Source of the DNA: Antedon mediterranea
Lineage: Eukaryota; Echinodermata; Crinoidea; Comatulida; Antedonidae
Direction: 5' to 3'
DNA length: 64,000 nt
Assembly: GCF_964355755.1 (NCBI RefSeq)
Contig: NC_092680.1
Span: 11,263,001 to 11,327,000, forward strand
Shown here: in pieces, positions 13,623-24,396 of the stretch
How positions within the stretch are numbered: position 1 is the stretch's first letter
Layout: each line of letters opens with the position of its first letter
Made by a program: the position numbers and the translations under genes
The notes under the pieces: generated by a model
Databases searched by the model: none
The model's input: the letters and a program-made list of their open reading frames with translations, nothing else
Told to the model about the DNA's origin: nothing

Positions 13623-13952
13623 TTAACTTTCATTTAAAAAGTCATCTCTTAATTCTTTTAATTTAACAATAACATTGGTAGGCAATCTACTAGTTGGTGT
13701 TAAATTAAATATACTTATCACCTCCTCCTTCGATATTATTTCTCGCCATTCTTGTCCATCTTTTTCACACAGAACAAACCGGGAAGTATACGTTCCAGTG
13801 TACCACACTACTTCTACCTCATTGTTATTTATGCTGAATATTTTGCCTATCTGAGGCCATTCTGTGGGATATCTCCTTAAAGCTGTTGCTACCATAGCAC
13901 CAACATCGAGTTGCTGTGGTGGCTTACGCTTCGAAAATTTACCAATGTGTAC
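13623..13952 (-). CDS. Exon 9 of the transposase candidate (C-terminal domain and stop)
   Basis: This exon has 110 codons including TAA, after acceptor ACTACTAG, in phase with exon 8. It encodes a basic stretch (KFSKRKPP) and then a compact domain with EWPQIGKIFSI, VEVVWYTGTYTSRF and EEVISIFNL. The Trp/Tyr spacing and alternating hydrophobics recall a small beta-barrel reader or chromo-like fold, which would suit DNA or chromatin contact. That fold is a guess from pattern, not a recognised match. Confidence 0.75.
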   Translation of the reverse strand, partial: VHIGKFSKRKPPQQLDVGAMVATALRRYPTEWPQIGKIFSINNNEVEVVWYTGTYTSRFVLCEKDGQEWREIISKEEVISIFNLTPTSRLPTNVIVKLKELRDDFLNES

Positions 13953-16900
13953 CTAGTAGTGTGGGAGAAAGCATAGAAAAGTCATAATCATTTTTCTTAC
14001 AACCCTAAAAATATAGAATTTTCGTTGATGCATTTGCTTGATGCGATTATGAGATCATATCCCAAATATAAGCACTGCTTTAAACTATGTTGCATTACAT
14101 GTTTCAAAGATGTAATTTTGAAAATCTATAATATCTTTATCATACCGGTCTTATTTCATTTTCATTATCCGAGTCACTAATGTCTGTCTCGTTTCCATCA
14201 GATTCCTCCCTCATAGGGCTTGCATTGTTGTCATTAAAAATGATGTCATGGAGCAAAAATCGCTGTTCATTTCCTTAAAAAAAAAGAGTACGTATTAGTT
14301 TTAAAAAGTAAATAATATACATTCATACAAAATATCATGATATATTTATGCTGAGGTGTTTGTTGCATAAAAGCTGGGCCAATACATTGCACACCATGCT
14401 GATTGATTGATTTTATCTTATGAATTAATCAGGAGGCATGTTTCTCCAGTGTACTCCACTAGATATCGTTCATGTTATTTGATAATTTTAGGTTCTCACA
14501 TAAAATGATCAGTGGAAGCATGCATTGGTGAATGTGACCCAACATAGTTGTGTGGAGTAAATAGTTGAATTTTGTTATAGCTGCTGAATCTATACTAAAA
14601 TCAAAATTCTCTTGTTAACCAAAAAATATATGTGTAAAATGGTGAAACATCACACATGCAATGTAGTACAGTACATACCTTCTGTGATCTCTTCTATATT
14701 ATTTAAAAATTCCTCCCACCAGTCACGTTCTTCTATTCGCAAAAAATTTGCAACAGACTTTTTAACTTTGGTATATCTGCATTACTAAAATCAGGAGTAC
14801 ACAACACTGGTATATCAGCAGGGCTTTCCTTGAGCAAATATGGAAGTGTGTCCATTTCTCTTGCACATTCACACCAAGTACAATCCGTTGACCAGTTCTT
14901 ATAGGACATGATGCATTTTCCGGTTTGAGCCAAAACAAACTTAAACTGGTGTGGTTTGCTGTGGTAACGTATGTCTTGCATGTATGGTACTAACCAGTTC
15001 TTAATGTCATGCAGATAGGAAATGATACTTGATGTAATCGGCAACTTTTTGTACGAGTTTTCAACAGCACTTCGAAGATGATCAAGTGTAGATGCTCTAT
15101 ATTTGTTCAGGTATTTGGCCACACATGAAAATAATTGGTCAATATCCTCGTGAGTGTGACCCACCATTAAAAACCCAATCTTTATCTGAAAGAGTAAAAG
15201 AAGTAATGATTTAAAATTAAAACTTTTCAAAGCAAAATAAAAAAAATACATTTTTAGTATATTTCCATTTTTTCCTCATCTAGTTAGACTAGAATGTTAT
15301 TGAATATTTTATGTCTTAATAGATAATTACCAATAGTAAATTAATTACTGTCCTATTAGGCTGGTGGAAATCACCCAACACAGGGGATATTTTGTGGTGA
15401 ACGAGAACAGGGTAAATGAATGATGAACTGGGTTCTTTAAAGTGCACTGTGTATAATGTTTTATTATTTATATATCATTTATAAATGTATAGTCATTTAC
15501 CTTTCGAAAAATCTTTAACTCTACAAGAAGAGCACATAGGGCAAAAACAAATCTGTTTTTATTATCCTTTCCGCTATTGTCCAACTGCAGATATAAGACT
15601 GGTGGTAGAGGTTGTATCTCTGACAGCACCGTCAGTATAATGTTGCAGGTTAGGTTTGAGTCATGTGGAAACTGCTTTAGGTCAATGAAGCAGTGCCCAT
15701 GTCGTCCATGTACCAGAACACCAGTTACATGTGTGGCTAGTTTCCACATCTTCGACGTTTCTTTTGATTCGCAAGCAAAAGATGGTAAATCAGTCTTGCT
15801 TTGGTCCATTCCATCGATAATTATTGACAAATACTTGTTGGGATTCTGTCTTGCTTTCTGCATATGTTTATAGTACTTTCGACGTTCAATACTGAAAAAT
15901 TAAAATCATATGTTTATAGTTTTATTTTGCATTTAATAATAAATTTTTGTTTTGTTTAGTTATATGTTATCTATTAGCCGATGACAAGATGAGACAATGC
16001 TTTACTTCTAATCTATTAAAATTATTGATTAAATAGAGGTTTTTTGTATAATAATGATTTTGTTTATCTTTTCTCTTTTTTTGTTTACAACCACTTTTAT
16101 TCATTCATTGTTCATACACAATAATTATTTTCATTTTCTACCATTTTTCCCCGTTATTTTCTGTTTTATTTCAATCACTCTTAATTTTATTAAGTTAGAA
16201 TTATTTTTAAAAACACTAATAATACTATAGAGGAGGTATACAGTGGAAGCAATAATTATTTTTCCTATCTATGGTAATACCGGGTATACAAGTTCAACAG
16301 AATTTCTTGTTGAAAGGTTTAAACTACTGGTTTTGTACACAAAATAGGTAGGCATACTTACTTTTGTTTTCGTAAATGCTTCTCTCTCTTCATCATTAGT
16401 ATTTGCCGTTTTTGCTTTTGATTTGTCTTGTGCAGCTCAAATTTAATTCTGGTGCATTTGCTGCATTTTGCAAAACGATTTTCCTATTAAAAAAAATTGA
16501 AAAAATACAGCACGTAAAAATATAAAATTAAACAAATTTTGCATTCAATATAGTGAATGTAGGGAAGGAGTTGTGAGGCCCATCATACATGCATCTGGAT
16601 TGTACAGTATGTTTTTCCAGTATTTTATTATGAATGAAAATTGAACCTACAGGACTTTCTGCATAACATTGAAGTGAATTTATAAAAATACGTTAAAAAA
16701 TACTTCAGTCAATGAAGATGACATGGATTTTGTCCATTGGTACAAACCATAATAAGTGTAAAAACGTAAACATACCTCAGGTATTACAATATGCTTGAAT
16801 TCAACACACCAAAACTTGTAGAATGTCGCTAATGCACACACATCTTCATTTCTTAGCTCAAACTCATCTTTCATATGCATGTACACATCATGTTTGGTAA

Positions 16901-19900
16901 GCGTTGATGGTAGATGATCACCGTATTCATTACAAAATTTAATAAACCAAGCCCGACACTGTTGAGTTGAATTGCTATATACCATCTTTCTGGTGAAGTT
17001 GGGTGGTAAAAGATAACAGCATCCTTCTAAAAAGAAATAAAATGTAAATTTCAAATATTAGGAATTTCAAATACTGTACTATTTTATTATTGTTTGGTTT
17101 AATCCATTGATTAATGACTTATGATCATTTTGCATTATCTTTCTAACATAGTGTTAAGCATATTAATTTTATTGTGTAAAAATAATTAAACAATAATCAA
17201 ATGCATTCTATTCATTTAAAAAAAAGTTATTCTCCACTCCTCGTCAGATCCTGCCTATGTCCCTGTATAATACGACTATAAGTATAATGGAATGTAATCT
17301 TCACACAGTCACAGTAATCTTTCCGTTTCAGCAACATTAAAACACATACATTAAAAGTAATATTAACAGCATGTAAAATTAAATAATGTAAAATGTACTG
17401 TAAAACTAAACAATTAATTACCAATAGCTTGCTTCCTTATTTTGTAAAAAGTTGACCGGCCAATACCATTTACTAACATCCATGCTTTTGCACAAACTTT
17501 GTTAGCACCAACTAGTAGACAGATTTTGGTGGCACCTCCGGATGTGCTGAGATGTTCATTGAAATATTTAAGAATCCAACAGCGTTGTTCATATTCGGTC
17601 ATTGCTTGAAAAGCTTCCCTTGTTTGTTTTATTTCTCTAAAATTTAGCATACCAATGCACATTAACGCACAACAGCAGGTCAAATACAAGTTGTGTATTG
17701 GCTGTAGGTGATTCCTTTTCCTTTTTTTTTACAGAAAGAATAAACAAAATAACAATTATATGGTACCAATTGCGGAAAATGTGATCAGTCAATACGGTTT
17801 CAGAAGTTTTGGAGGTTACGTAAAACTAGGTGACTAATTCGCATTAATATATAGATACTTTTAATTCTTTGACAAACAATTTTTTTTTCGGTTCAGATAA
17901 TTTCAATTTTCGAGTGTTCAATTACAGGTTGTGCAGGTGCCTTGTTCATTAGACAGTTGTACCTATTTACATACCATACAGACATAACATTAGAACCTGA
18001 CCATAGAATCAGACACAAATGGAAACAACCAGCAATGTCCATATCTTTTAGGTACAGCACAACCATCAACATCAAGCACTATTTAATAAAAGTAGTTTTA
18101 AAAATTAATGACATATCAAACTTACCACTACGCTTACTTGTGTGATTAGAGATTTTAATCTCATCATCACTTGATCCAGATGAATTAAGGTAATTAGTTT
18201 CTACAGTCTCTAGGCCTCCTGTATTTCTCTTGCAGGCTAAATAAAAATATAGTAGTTTAATATTTATAGCAGCCTATGCAACATACATGTACACAGTAAT
18301 TCTTCATTTGGGGTAACTGGTGATTGATAGCAGACATTTTCAAATTTTGGATAGTGGAAGATAATATTTTGATCCAGGAGCTATAGGCTTTATGGGAGGT
18401 TATTACCATTTATCCTTTTTTTTTCACCATTATTCTCATCGTTATTAATAATGAGGTTTTTGTTATTTCTGAAGAATGCACCTTTGTAATTATTAAGTAT
18501 GCTAATGATTTAAAGGTGTAGTAGGGAAGTAAATCTAAATAAATAAACTAGCCTCTATAGAGGATACTAATATCTACTAGCTAGTAGTAGTAGTAGTAGT
18601 ATTATTAGGCTGGCTGCTTAAAAGGTAATTCCCTATCCAAGCCTAGATGAAGTTTTGTATAAAGTTGGTAGGAGCCCTACTAAGAAAGGTTAGCAAAAGC
18701 TCATGGTTAATGTTATTGCTACTGACCTGCTGATATGTCATCATCGGAAGTATCGACATCGGAAGTATCGACATCTGTTGTAGAAACCTCCATGCTTTTC
18801 TCTCTGCTGCTGGAGGAACTTTGGTAGTTGTTACTAGACAAACAGAGTCTATGTTGTAATCAGAAAATGTGCAATTTAAACTATTATCATAGAAATAATT
18901 AGATACATTTATTGTTTAAAAGGGACTGCTAATTTCAATTTTTTATTTTATGATTCCAGATCAATTATTTATTTTACATATCAAAATAATTTCTTTTTTT
19001 TCCAGTCAAAAACCCCTGCCAAGGGGACATTATTTTGTTCCTGAAGCCTTAATAGGGGTTATACTGAACGTAACTAGAGGTGGTCCAGTGAAATAGAAAA
19101 CGTTAACAATGCAAACTTTTTTGTTAAGAACAATCTCAACGCACACAATTGTGTTATAAGTACGGAAAGGTAAATCAACACAAAAAAAACTATACTCAAC
19201 GATAAATGTCCCAATCGAATACGACATTGCTACCTCCCAGATCGGGCCCATAAAAACATAGGGATAGGCCTAGAGGCGGCCTCTACTCTAACCTAGTAAA
19301 TAACTACATAACATGTCATTGTATTGTTAAAGTTACTGACCTGCTGACTCTGTCGGTATGTCATCATCAGAAGTATCGACATCTGTTGTAGAAACCTCCC
19401 ATGCTTTTCTCTTTGCTGCTGGAGGAACTTCGGTAGTCGAAATCCCAGTAGGTGACCCTTCTGTATCATCAACAGCAGAACATCCATTATTGATTGATTG
19501 AATTGAACCGTTCCCACGTACAATTAGGCCTACTTCATCATCTTCACTTGAAGAATAGTAAAGCATACGCTCAGTTGGATAAGCAGTGCTGTGTGTTGTT
19601 GTTACTTGACAAACAGATTCTGTATCGTAATCAGAAAATTTGCAATTTGATTAAATTATTATCATACATAATTAATTAGATATTAAATCAAGAATGATTC
19701 CACCGAAATTTTGAGTTAAAATAACGATAGTGAAGCATATGAATAGGCAAACTGCCTAAAAATTGACATGTTTTGAGAAACTATTCTCATCTTCCACCAG
19801 AACAGAAAACAACGCCTAGGCTTAAGATTACTTATATACCAATAGGACAGGTTGTATGTAAATGAGGAAGTAATTAGCATGATAAAACAACAAGGAATGT

Positions 19901-22364
19901 AGGCAACAAACAATCATATGGCAAGCGTGACGCCTATTCATCAAATGCCTCACTATCGTTATTTTAAATAATTAATTATATGCCACACATGGTAAAATAT
20001 TATTGAAAATGTGTATGTTTGATCTCTTCTTTGGGACACCCTTTCCCACAAACAAGTGGATATAGGCCTATTAAGGGGGCCGGCACACATTTTGAGTGTA
20101 CCTGGCAAATGGTTGATTACCCCTATATTAAGTTTTTTCTATCCCAAACACAGTACAGTACTACATACTAAAATTTCCATAGGAATAGGCCTAGGCTAGA
20201 GCCTATCTCTAGCGGATTACGGTCGAAGCGGCCGCCAACCAAAGCGGCCGCTAGTTCAATAACGGTAATTTGTATGGAACGCCGTGTGCGCTTTGATTGT
20301 CGTTGTTTTGTAATTTTTGATTGTCATTGTTTCGATCCACAGGTTTTCTTTTCCTCGGACGTAAATAACAACCTACATTATTAATATTATGTAATATATT
20401 CTCTTTTTTTACAGATTGAATGTGATACGTTCTTTTAAACGAAATGGCGAATCGATGATTACTTACTTTAACTGTTCTAAATGATATATATGTTTAATAA
20501 AGTCAATAAAAAACATTCTGGTGTTTTTATTGTATAATAATATATAATAAGCCAATTATTAAGAATAATATATATATTTTTTCAATAAAGTATATCAAAA
20601 TATATATATTTGTTATTGTATATTAATATATTAGTAAAGTAACTACTGTAAGTAGTACGTGTTCGCAAACATAATTTAATGACAATAACATGATGACATC
20701 AATTTATTTATTTAATATCCTAAATTGTTTTATACCTTCAGATATATAAATATTGATCAATTTAAAATGAGTTTTAAATAATAAAATAAGATGCAAGTGT
20801 CTGTACGGTACGGTAATTAATTACGCGAATTGCGGCTAATAACTCGACTGGCGGCCGGCCGGCCAGGAATAGTGCTGTAGAAGGTCACGTTTTCGTCTTC
20901 ACGTTGCTTTATTGAAAACACAAACAATGTATTACAATGGAATAACAGTTAAATGTATAACACACCCTATTACTATTCAATAAAAACAAGTTCGATAGTA
21001 CAGTGTAAACGAGATATAAAAATTTGGCAATACCGTACGTAACTTATTATTGCAATACTGTATAAAGATTCGATGTAAATGAGATATAAAGATTCGGCAA
21101 TACCGTACGTAAATTATTAATGCAATACTGTATAAAGATTCGATTTAAATGAGATATAAATATTCGGCAATACCGTACGTAAATTATTATTGCAATACTG
21201 TATAAAGATTCGATGTAAATGAGATATAAAGATTCGGCAATACCGTACGTAAATTATTAATGCAATACTGTATAAAGACTCGATAGTATGTAAATGAGAT
21301 ATAAAGATTCGGCAATACCTTAGTACGTAAATTATTATTGCAATACTGTAAAAAGATTCTATGAGATAATTAAGGATTCAGCAATACCGTACGTAAATTA
21401 TTATTGCAATACTGTATAAGGATTCGATAGTATGTAAATGAGATATAAATATTCGGCAATACCGTGCGTAGATTATTAATGCAATACTGTATAAAGATTC
21501 GATAGGAGAGTGCTCAAGAAACGTCGGGTCAACGTAAATTATTAATGATTCGATAGTATATGTAAATATATTTAGTTAGTTAATATTAAAATACAAATAA
21601 AATATACATTGATTTATCGGCAGGCAAACTTAATTATTATAGAAATATAAAGATTCGATAGTACATGATTTGGCTTATATTTATTGGTTTGACCATACAT
21701 ACAATTACTGTAACTCAACTCGCCATAGGCCATGGCGTTGACAACGACAATCAAAGATTAAAGCGCACATGGCGTTCCATACAAATGACGATATTAAACT
21801 GGCGGCCGCTTTGGTTGGCGGCCGCTTCGACCATACTCCTCTCTAGCTAGGCTTAGTAATAAGTAATATTTACTAGGCCCAGGCCTAGGGCCTAGTACTA
21901 GTAGTAGTAAATAACTAGGCCTCTAGCTAGGCCTAGGCTAGGCCTACCTAGGTATGAACATTCATTGTTGTAGGCTAGGCTAGGCCTATATTGTATTGTT
22001 ACTCACCTGCTGCTGCTGACTCTGTCTGTATGTCATCATCAGAAGTATCGAAATCTGTTGAAGAAACCTCCCATGCTTTTCTCTTTGCTGCTGGAAGAAC
22101 TTCGGTAGTCGGAAGAACTTCGGTAGTCGAAATCCCAGTAGGCGACCCTTCTGTATCATCTACTCCTAGGACTAGGCCTATGCCTAGGCCTTCTTCATCG
22201 TCTTCACTTGAAGAATAGTATAGCATACGCTCAGCAGTTGGAACAGGGTGTTCTGTCGTGCCATCATCAGAAAATGTGATATTCATAATGTTATTATCGT
22301 AGAAATATGCATCGTCTTCGCTTGAGTATTGAAGCATTAGCTCAGAGTCGCTTATCATGTTCAT
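13623..22364 (-). CDS. DUF7869-like DDE-type transposase candidate, nine exons, about 803 aa
   Basis: Exons on the minus strand: 22007-22364, 18126-18236, 17422-17634, 16776-17026, 16362-16483, 15501-15891, 14679-15185, 14146-14273 and 13623-13952. All junctions are GT/AG and codon phase closes at each, except that exon 7 lacks one base; restoring it gives 804 codons including the stop. The N-terminus (1-156) is acidic and Ser/Asp-rich. Residues 157-311 include the segment KVCAKAWMLVNGIGRSTFYK. A CxxC lies at 318-321. The RNase H-like core has D378 (IIDGMDQ), D456 (LQLDNSGKDNKN) and E495 (VGHTHEDID), followed by a C-terminal segment with Trp-rich WYTGTY. I recognise the core from the uncharacterised DUF7869-type proteins of invertebrates; the DDE assignment is by motif spacing. 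As the only recombinase-like gene of the element, it is the candidate transposase. The frameshift means this copy may be inactive or the base call wrong. Confidence 0.78.
14146..14273 (-). CDS. Exon 8 of the transposase candidate (acidic linker)
   Basis: This exon of 128 nt lies between acceptor TTTTAAG and donor GTATGA. It reads RFLLHDIIFND, then an acidic run rich in Glu, Ser and Asp ending EIRP. It is too short to stand out as an ORF and is supported by phase closure with both neighbours. Confidence 0.7.
14679..15185 (-). CDS. Exon 7 of the transposase candidate (catalytic Glu; one-base deletion)
   Basis: It starts after acceptor CTCTTTCAG with IKIGFLMVGHTHEDIDQLF, the strongest family signature here; E495 of HTHEDID fits the third catalytic position. 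The frame runs to IPKLK and then meets a stop at 14733-14735. In the neighbouring frame the same DNA continues as SVANFLRIEERDWWEEF up to a good donor (GTATGT). The 507 nt length also breaks phase by one base. The shift falls in or next to a run of five A (TTAAAAAG), so a one-base loss there explains both facts. It may be a real mutation or a base-calling error. Confidence 0.75.
15501..15891 (-). CDS. Exon 6 of the transposase candidate (first two catalytic Asp)
   Basis: This exon of 391 nt lies between acceptor TTTTTCAG and donor GTAAAT. It carries IERRKYYKHMQKARQ, then IIIDGMDQSKTDLP (D378 and D381), HVTGVLVHGRHGHCFIDL, FPHDSNLT and LYLQLDNSGKDNKNRFVFA (D456). The order of beta-strand-like hydrophobic runs ending in Asp matches an RNase H fold. 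Conserved Lys, Asn and Arg after the second Asp are typical of this protein family as I know it. Confidence 0.82.
16362..17634 (-). CDS. Exons 3-5 of the transposase candidate (helical N-terminal region and CxxC)
   Basis: Exon 3 (17422-17634) encodes EAFQAMTEYEQRCWILKYF and KVCAKAWMLVNGIGRSTFYK. Its acceptor is taken as TTTTAGAG because only that keeps phase. Exon 4 (16776-17026) encodes CCYLLPPNFTRKMVYS, FCNEYGDHLPS and DVCALATFYKFWCVEFKHI. Exon 5 (16362-16483) begins ENRFAKCSKCTRIKFEL and ends in a basic helix, MMKREKHLRKQ. The order (DNA-binding-like helical region, Cys pair, basic helix, catalytic core) suits a transposase. Cys318 and Cys321 could bind zinc with earlier Cys or His residues. 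Confidence 0.75.
18126..18236 (-). CDS. Exon 2 of the transposase candidate
   Basis: This exon of 111 nt lies between acceptor TATTTAG and donor GTAAGT. It encodes a hydrophilic, partly acidic stretch (LETVETNYLNSSGSSDDEIK). The two bases at its 5' end join the single base left by exon 1, or by either exon-1-like copy, without breaking frame. Confidence 0.65.
18727..18890 (-). pseudogene. Partial copy of exon 1, frame-shifted
   Basis: Minus-strand similarity to exon 1: FSDYNIDSVCLVTTT, then PPAAERKAW, with the same donor context (CAGCAG|GTCAGT). One G is lost in the stretch where exon 1 reads KAWEVSSTD, which breaks the frame. The last part (GTCGATACTTC) is duplicated. It has no own ATG. Probably a decayed tandem duplicate of the first exon. 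Confidence 0.65.
19341..19640 (-). pseudogene. Second copy of exon 1 (open, no clear own start)
   Basis: The minus strand reads CKFSDYDTESVCQVTTTHS, then ERMLYYSSSEDDE, GSPTGISTTEVPPAAKRKAW and DVDTSDDDIPTES up to donor CAG|GTCAGT. It parallels exon 1 (22007-22364) almost throughout but lacks the exon 1 ATG region. A stop lies just upstream. The donor phase equals that of exon 1, so it could serve as an alternative first exon if transcription began upstream; otherwise it is a duplicate relic. Confidence 0.6.
19716..19967. mobile_element. MITE with about 30 bp inverted repeats, TTAA-flanked (piggyBac-like)
   Basis: The left end reads TTAAAATAACGATAGTGAAG, and the right end on the opposite strand reads TTAAAATAACGATAGTGAGG. 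The matches continue through GCAT..TGAATAGGC. Each tip abuts TTAA (19716-19719 and 19964-19967). The inside, about 190 bp, has no coding sequence. TTAA targets are characteristic of piggyBac-mobilised elements; the family link rests on that alone. It lies in the first intron of the transposase candidate. Confidence 0.65.
20221..21832. mobile_element. MITE-like element with GC-rich terminal inverted repeats
   Basis: The left tip GGTCGAAGCGGCCGCCAACC is mirrored at 21813-21832. The inverted match extends about 95 bp inward through TTTGTATGGAACGCC, GTGCGCTTT and GATTGTCGTTGT. Each repeat contains two GCGGCCGC-type sites, striking in this AT-rich DNA. The interior holds a 70 bp minisatellite and no coding sequence. 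A target duplication is not clear (flanks GATTAC and ATACTC), so the superfamily is unassigned. It sits inside the first intron of the transposase candidate. Confidence 0.75.
20990..21512. repeat. 70 bp minisatellite
   Basis: About seven tandem units with the order AAAGATTCGATGTAAATGAG, ATATAAAGATTCGGCAATAC, CGTACGTAAATTATTATTGC, AATACTGTAT. The central units (21071, 21141, 21211) are exactly 70 bp apart; outer ones carry small indels. It lies wholly inside the GC-tipped MITE. Confidence 0.85.
21870..21990. repeat. AGGCCTA/TAG low-complexity tract
   Basis: A run built from CTAGGC, AGGCCT and TAG units between the MITE and the donor of exon 1. Similar TAG repeats occur at about 18580-18600. 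No coding potential. Confidence 0.7.
22007..22364 (-). CDS. Exon 1 of the transposase candidate (start codon, acidic N-terminus)
   Basis: ATG at 22364; the frame is open to donor GCAG|GTGAGT. The product is acidic and low in complexity: LQYSSEDDAYFYDNN, LYYSSSEDDEEG, AAKRKAWEVSS, DTSDDDIQTES. Repeated SSEDD and TSDDD blocks could be CK2-type phosphorylation sites. This ATG is the first in the frame and is preceded by CCAAT- and CRE-like motifs. Alternative first exons exist downstream (19341-19640, 18727-18890). Confidence 0.7.
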
Positions 22365-22589
22365 GATTTAACAAATTGATAAAAGAAATGAACAATATAC
22401 GGTTTTATGTTCATTTAACCGTCATTCGCATCTAATCTTTGGAAAAAGCGCGAACGAATTTGATTGGCTGCTGCAGCTGATCAACGTTATATTATTTCAT
22501 GTGACGTCGTCAACGTCCAATGCAATTACAATACTGTACTTTATTCATTTTAAAACAAACCGAAATTGTCCACTTTTCCATTACTGAAA
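22365..22589 (-). promoter_or_regulatory. Putative promoter of the transposase candidate
   Basis: Upstream of the exon 1 ATG, the plus strand shows TTTGATTGGCTG (a CCAAT box on the minus strand) at about 22459 and GTGACGTCGTCAACG, a CRE-like TGACGTC, at about 22501. A second CCAAT, in the other orientation, follows. No TATA box is evident. The neighbouring Merlin insertion begins just beyond, so some upstream control DNA may have been displaced. Confidence 0.45.
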
Positions 22590-23301
22590 CTGATTTAGGA
22601 TCAACCTGAGTTTTCGGCATGTATTGAATATAGGACTATTCCATTATTATTTATAGGGGTGTTAGTCAATATGTTGGGTTGGGTGTGCCAGGCTTGTTGA
22701 GGCTTCTATTGTTCGTGTCATTGTGCCAATTGTTTTGTATTTCACTGTGTTTGATAAAAACAAACAAAAAACTGCTGCTATAGTTAGCCTATGTGTCTGT
22801 AAATTATATCGTATTTTACACTATATTTATATAGCCTATAGGCCCTAACATGTTTTTTACCGTCAACAGTTAAATCATATCATGTTATATTTTACATTTC
22901 ATGTAATATTATTATATGTTTTTTTTTCTCAACAGCCGAATCAAGTTATATAGCCTCTTACAAATAACAAGAAAAAATACATTCAAACGTTATTCACAAT
23001 AAGGAGAAAACATATACAACTTATTTAATTTATGTTTTAATTTATATCAATCCAAAGGAAAATTAATGAAACAACGACAATGATGTGGGTATCAGTGGCT
23101 GGATCTCAATAGAGATACAAAAAAAAGCGAAAAGCTAAATCAAAACGATAAAGTAAAACAGCCAGAAAAACAATTTATATAAATACATCCATGTTTGTTT
23201 TTTTCTCAACAGTTTATGACTTTAACAAATTCAGTACACTTAAAGGCATAAGATTAAGCAAAACATACATTGTGTAACATATTTAATTTAAGGTATATAT
23301 G

Positions 23302-24396
23302 TGTAAGGATGTGGACAACAACACAAAAGGAAAAACACGCCTTTTCTCACTTTTACCACGGTCCGGTGGTGTATTTGGTTTTAATTTGTTTTTAGCATAA
23401 CAATAGAGATCAGTATGGTCCTGAAAACCACAAAATAAATACAATGAGAAACAAAAGTAAATAATATTCTAAAATACAAGCCAATTCTTAGTAACGACCT
23501 CAACTTAACAGGCGACTCTAATAAAAAGGATTCTCTCTGAGGACTGCGACTATTACGTCAAACGGCACGTCTACCTAAACAGCCTCTGTATACTTTGTTA
23601 GAGTATACAAATACCTAATTAATTACCTACACAATTGCATCATAAGTGCCTGAATATTACTATTATATTACTAGAATAAATGCATGTTGGAATTTACTCA
23701 CACTATTTGAATACTAAACTTAGTCTATTCATTGAATCAAGGAGTTATAATCTTAGGTTTGTGTAAAATATATAAATAACAAATCCATGGGCGCAGCCAT
23801 TTTGTATGATAAATAGAGGGCGCACTACATGACGATCTATCACGAGCATGGTAGCCTCGTGTGTACAAATTAATCAAGTGTGAACTGTAGGATGAACTAT
23901 TTTATACAAACTGTTAACTAGAAACTATCTTCTATAAACTAAACATTACTAAATCTATCTAAACATATTTTGTTAATACAAAGAAGGTTTATCACAAAAG
24001 TATATATTATAACATTATATGGCATAAAATCCTAGTTCAAAGATTGTAACACAATACTATTCAATAGGCTTCCTAACTGCACATTCCATGAGTCAAGGTT
24101 AACCCAAAACAAATGTCTAGGCCTATGAATGCAATCATCTTAAAATACAACATTAATGTTTCTTAAACATAACAGAATCTTATAAATGTATAACAAAGTA
24201 ATATATGTATAAAGTAGAGTAATTACCTTTTAATCAGATCTTTAATTAAGTAAGAGACAAAACTATCTGCTTCCTTGACCGGTTCATGAATACAAAAGAA
24301 AGCAAATCATTTGAAAAAGACTGTTACAATTATAGGGGGCAGTAACACCTATAGGGGGCAGTATTTAATTATCACATGATTAGATTAATCCCCACA
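23302..24396 (-). repeat. LTR (3' LTR in element orientation)
   Basis: Bounded by TG...CA and by TATG on its outer side. Its inner edge adjoins the purine tract AGGGGAG as read on the minus strand. Confidence 0.9.

Noticed and set aside
15577-15873. 98-codon plus-strand ORF
   Set aside because: It is antisense to exon 6 of the transposase candidate, whose minus-strand reading carries family motifs.
17990-18075. Extra exon of the transposase candidate (minus strand, LDVDGCAVPKRYGHCWLFPF)
   Set aside because: It follows a fair acceptor (TATTAAATAG), but its donor is weak and the frame soon stops. Exons 2 and 3 join in phase without it.
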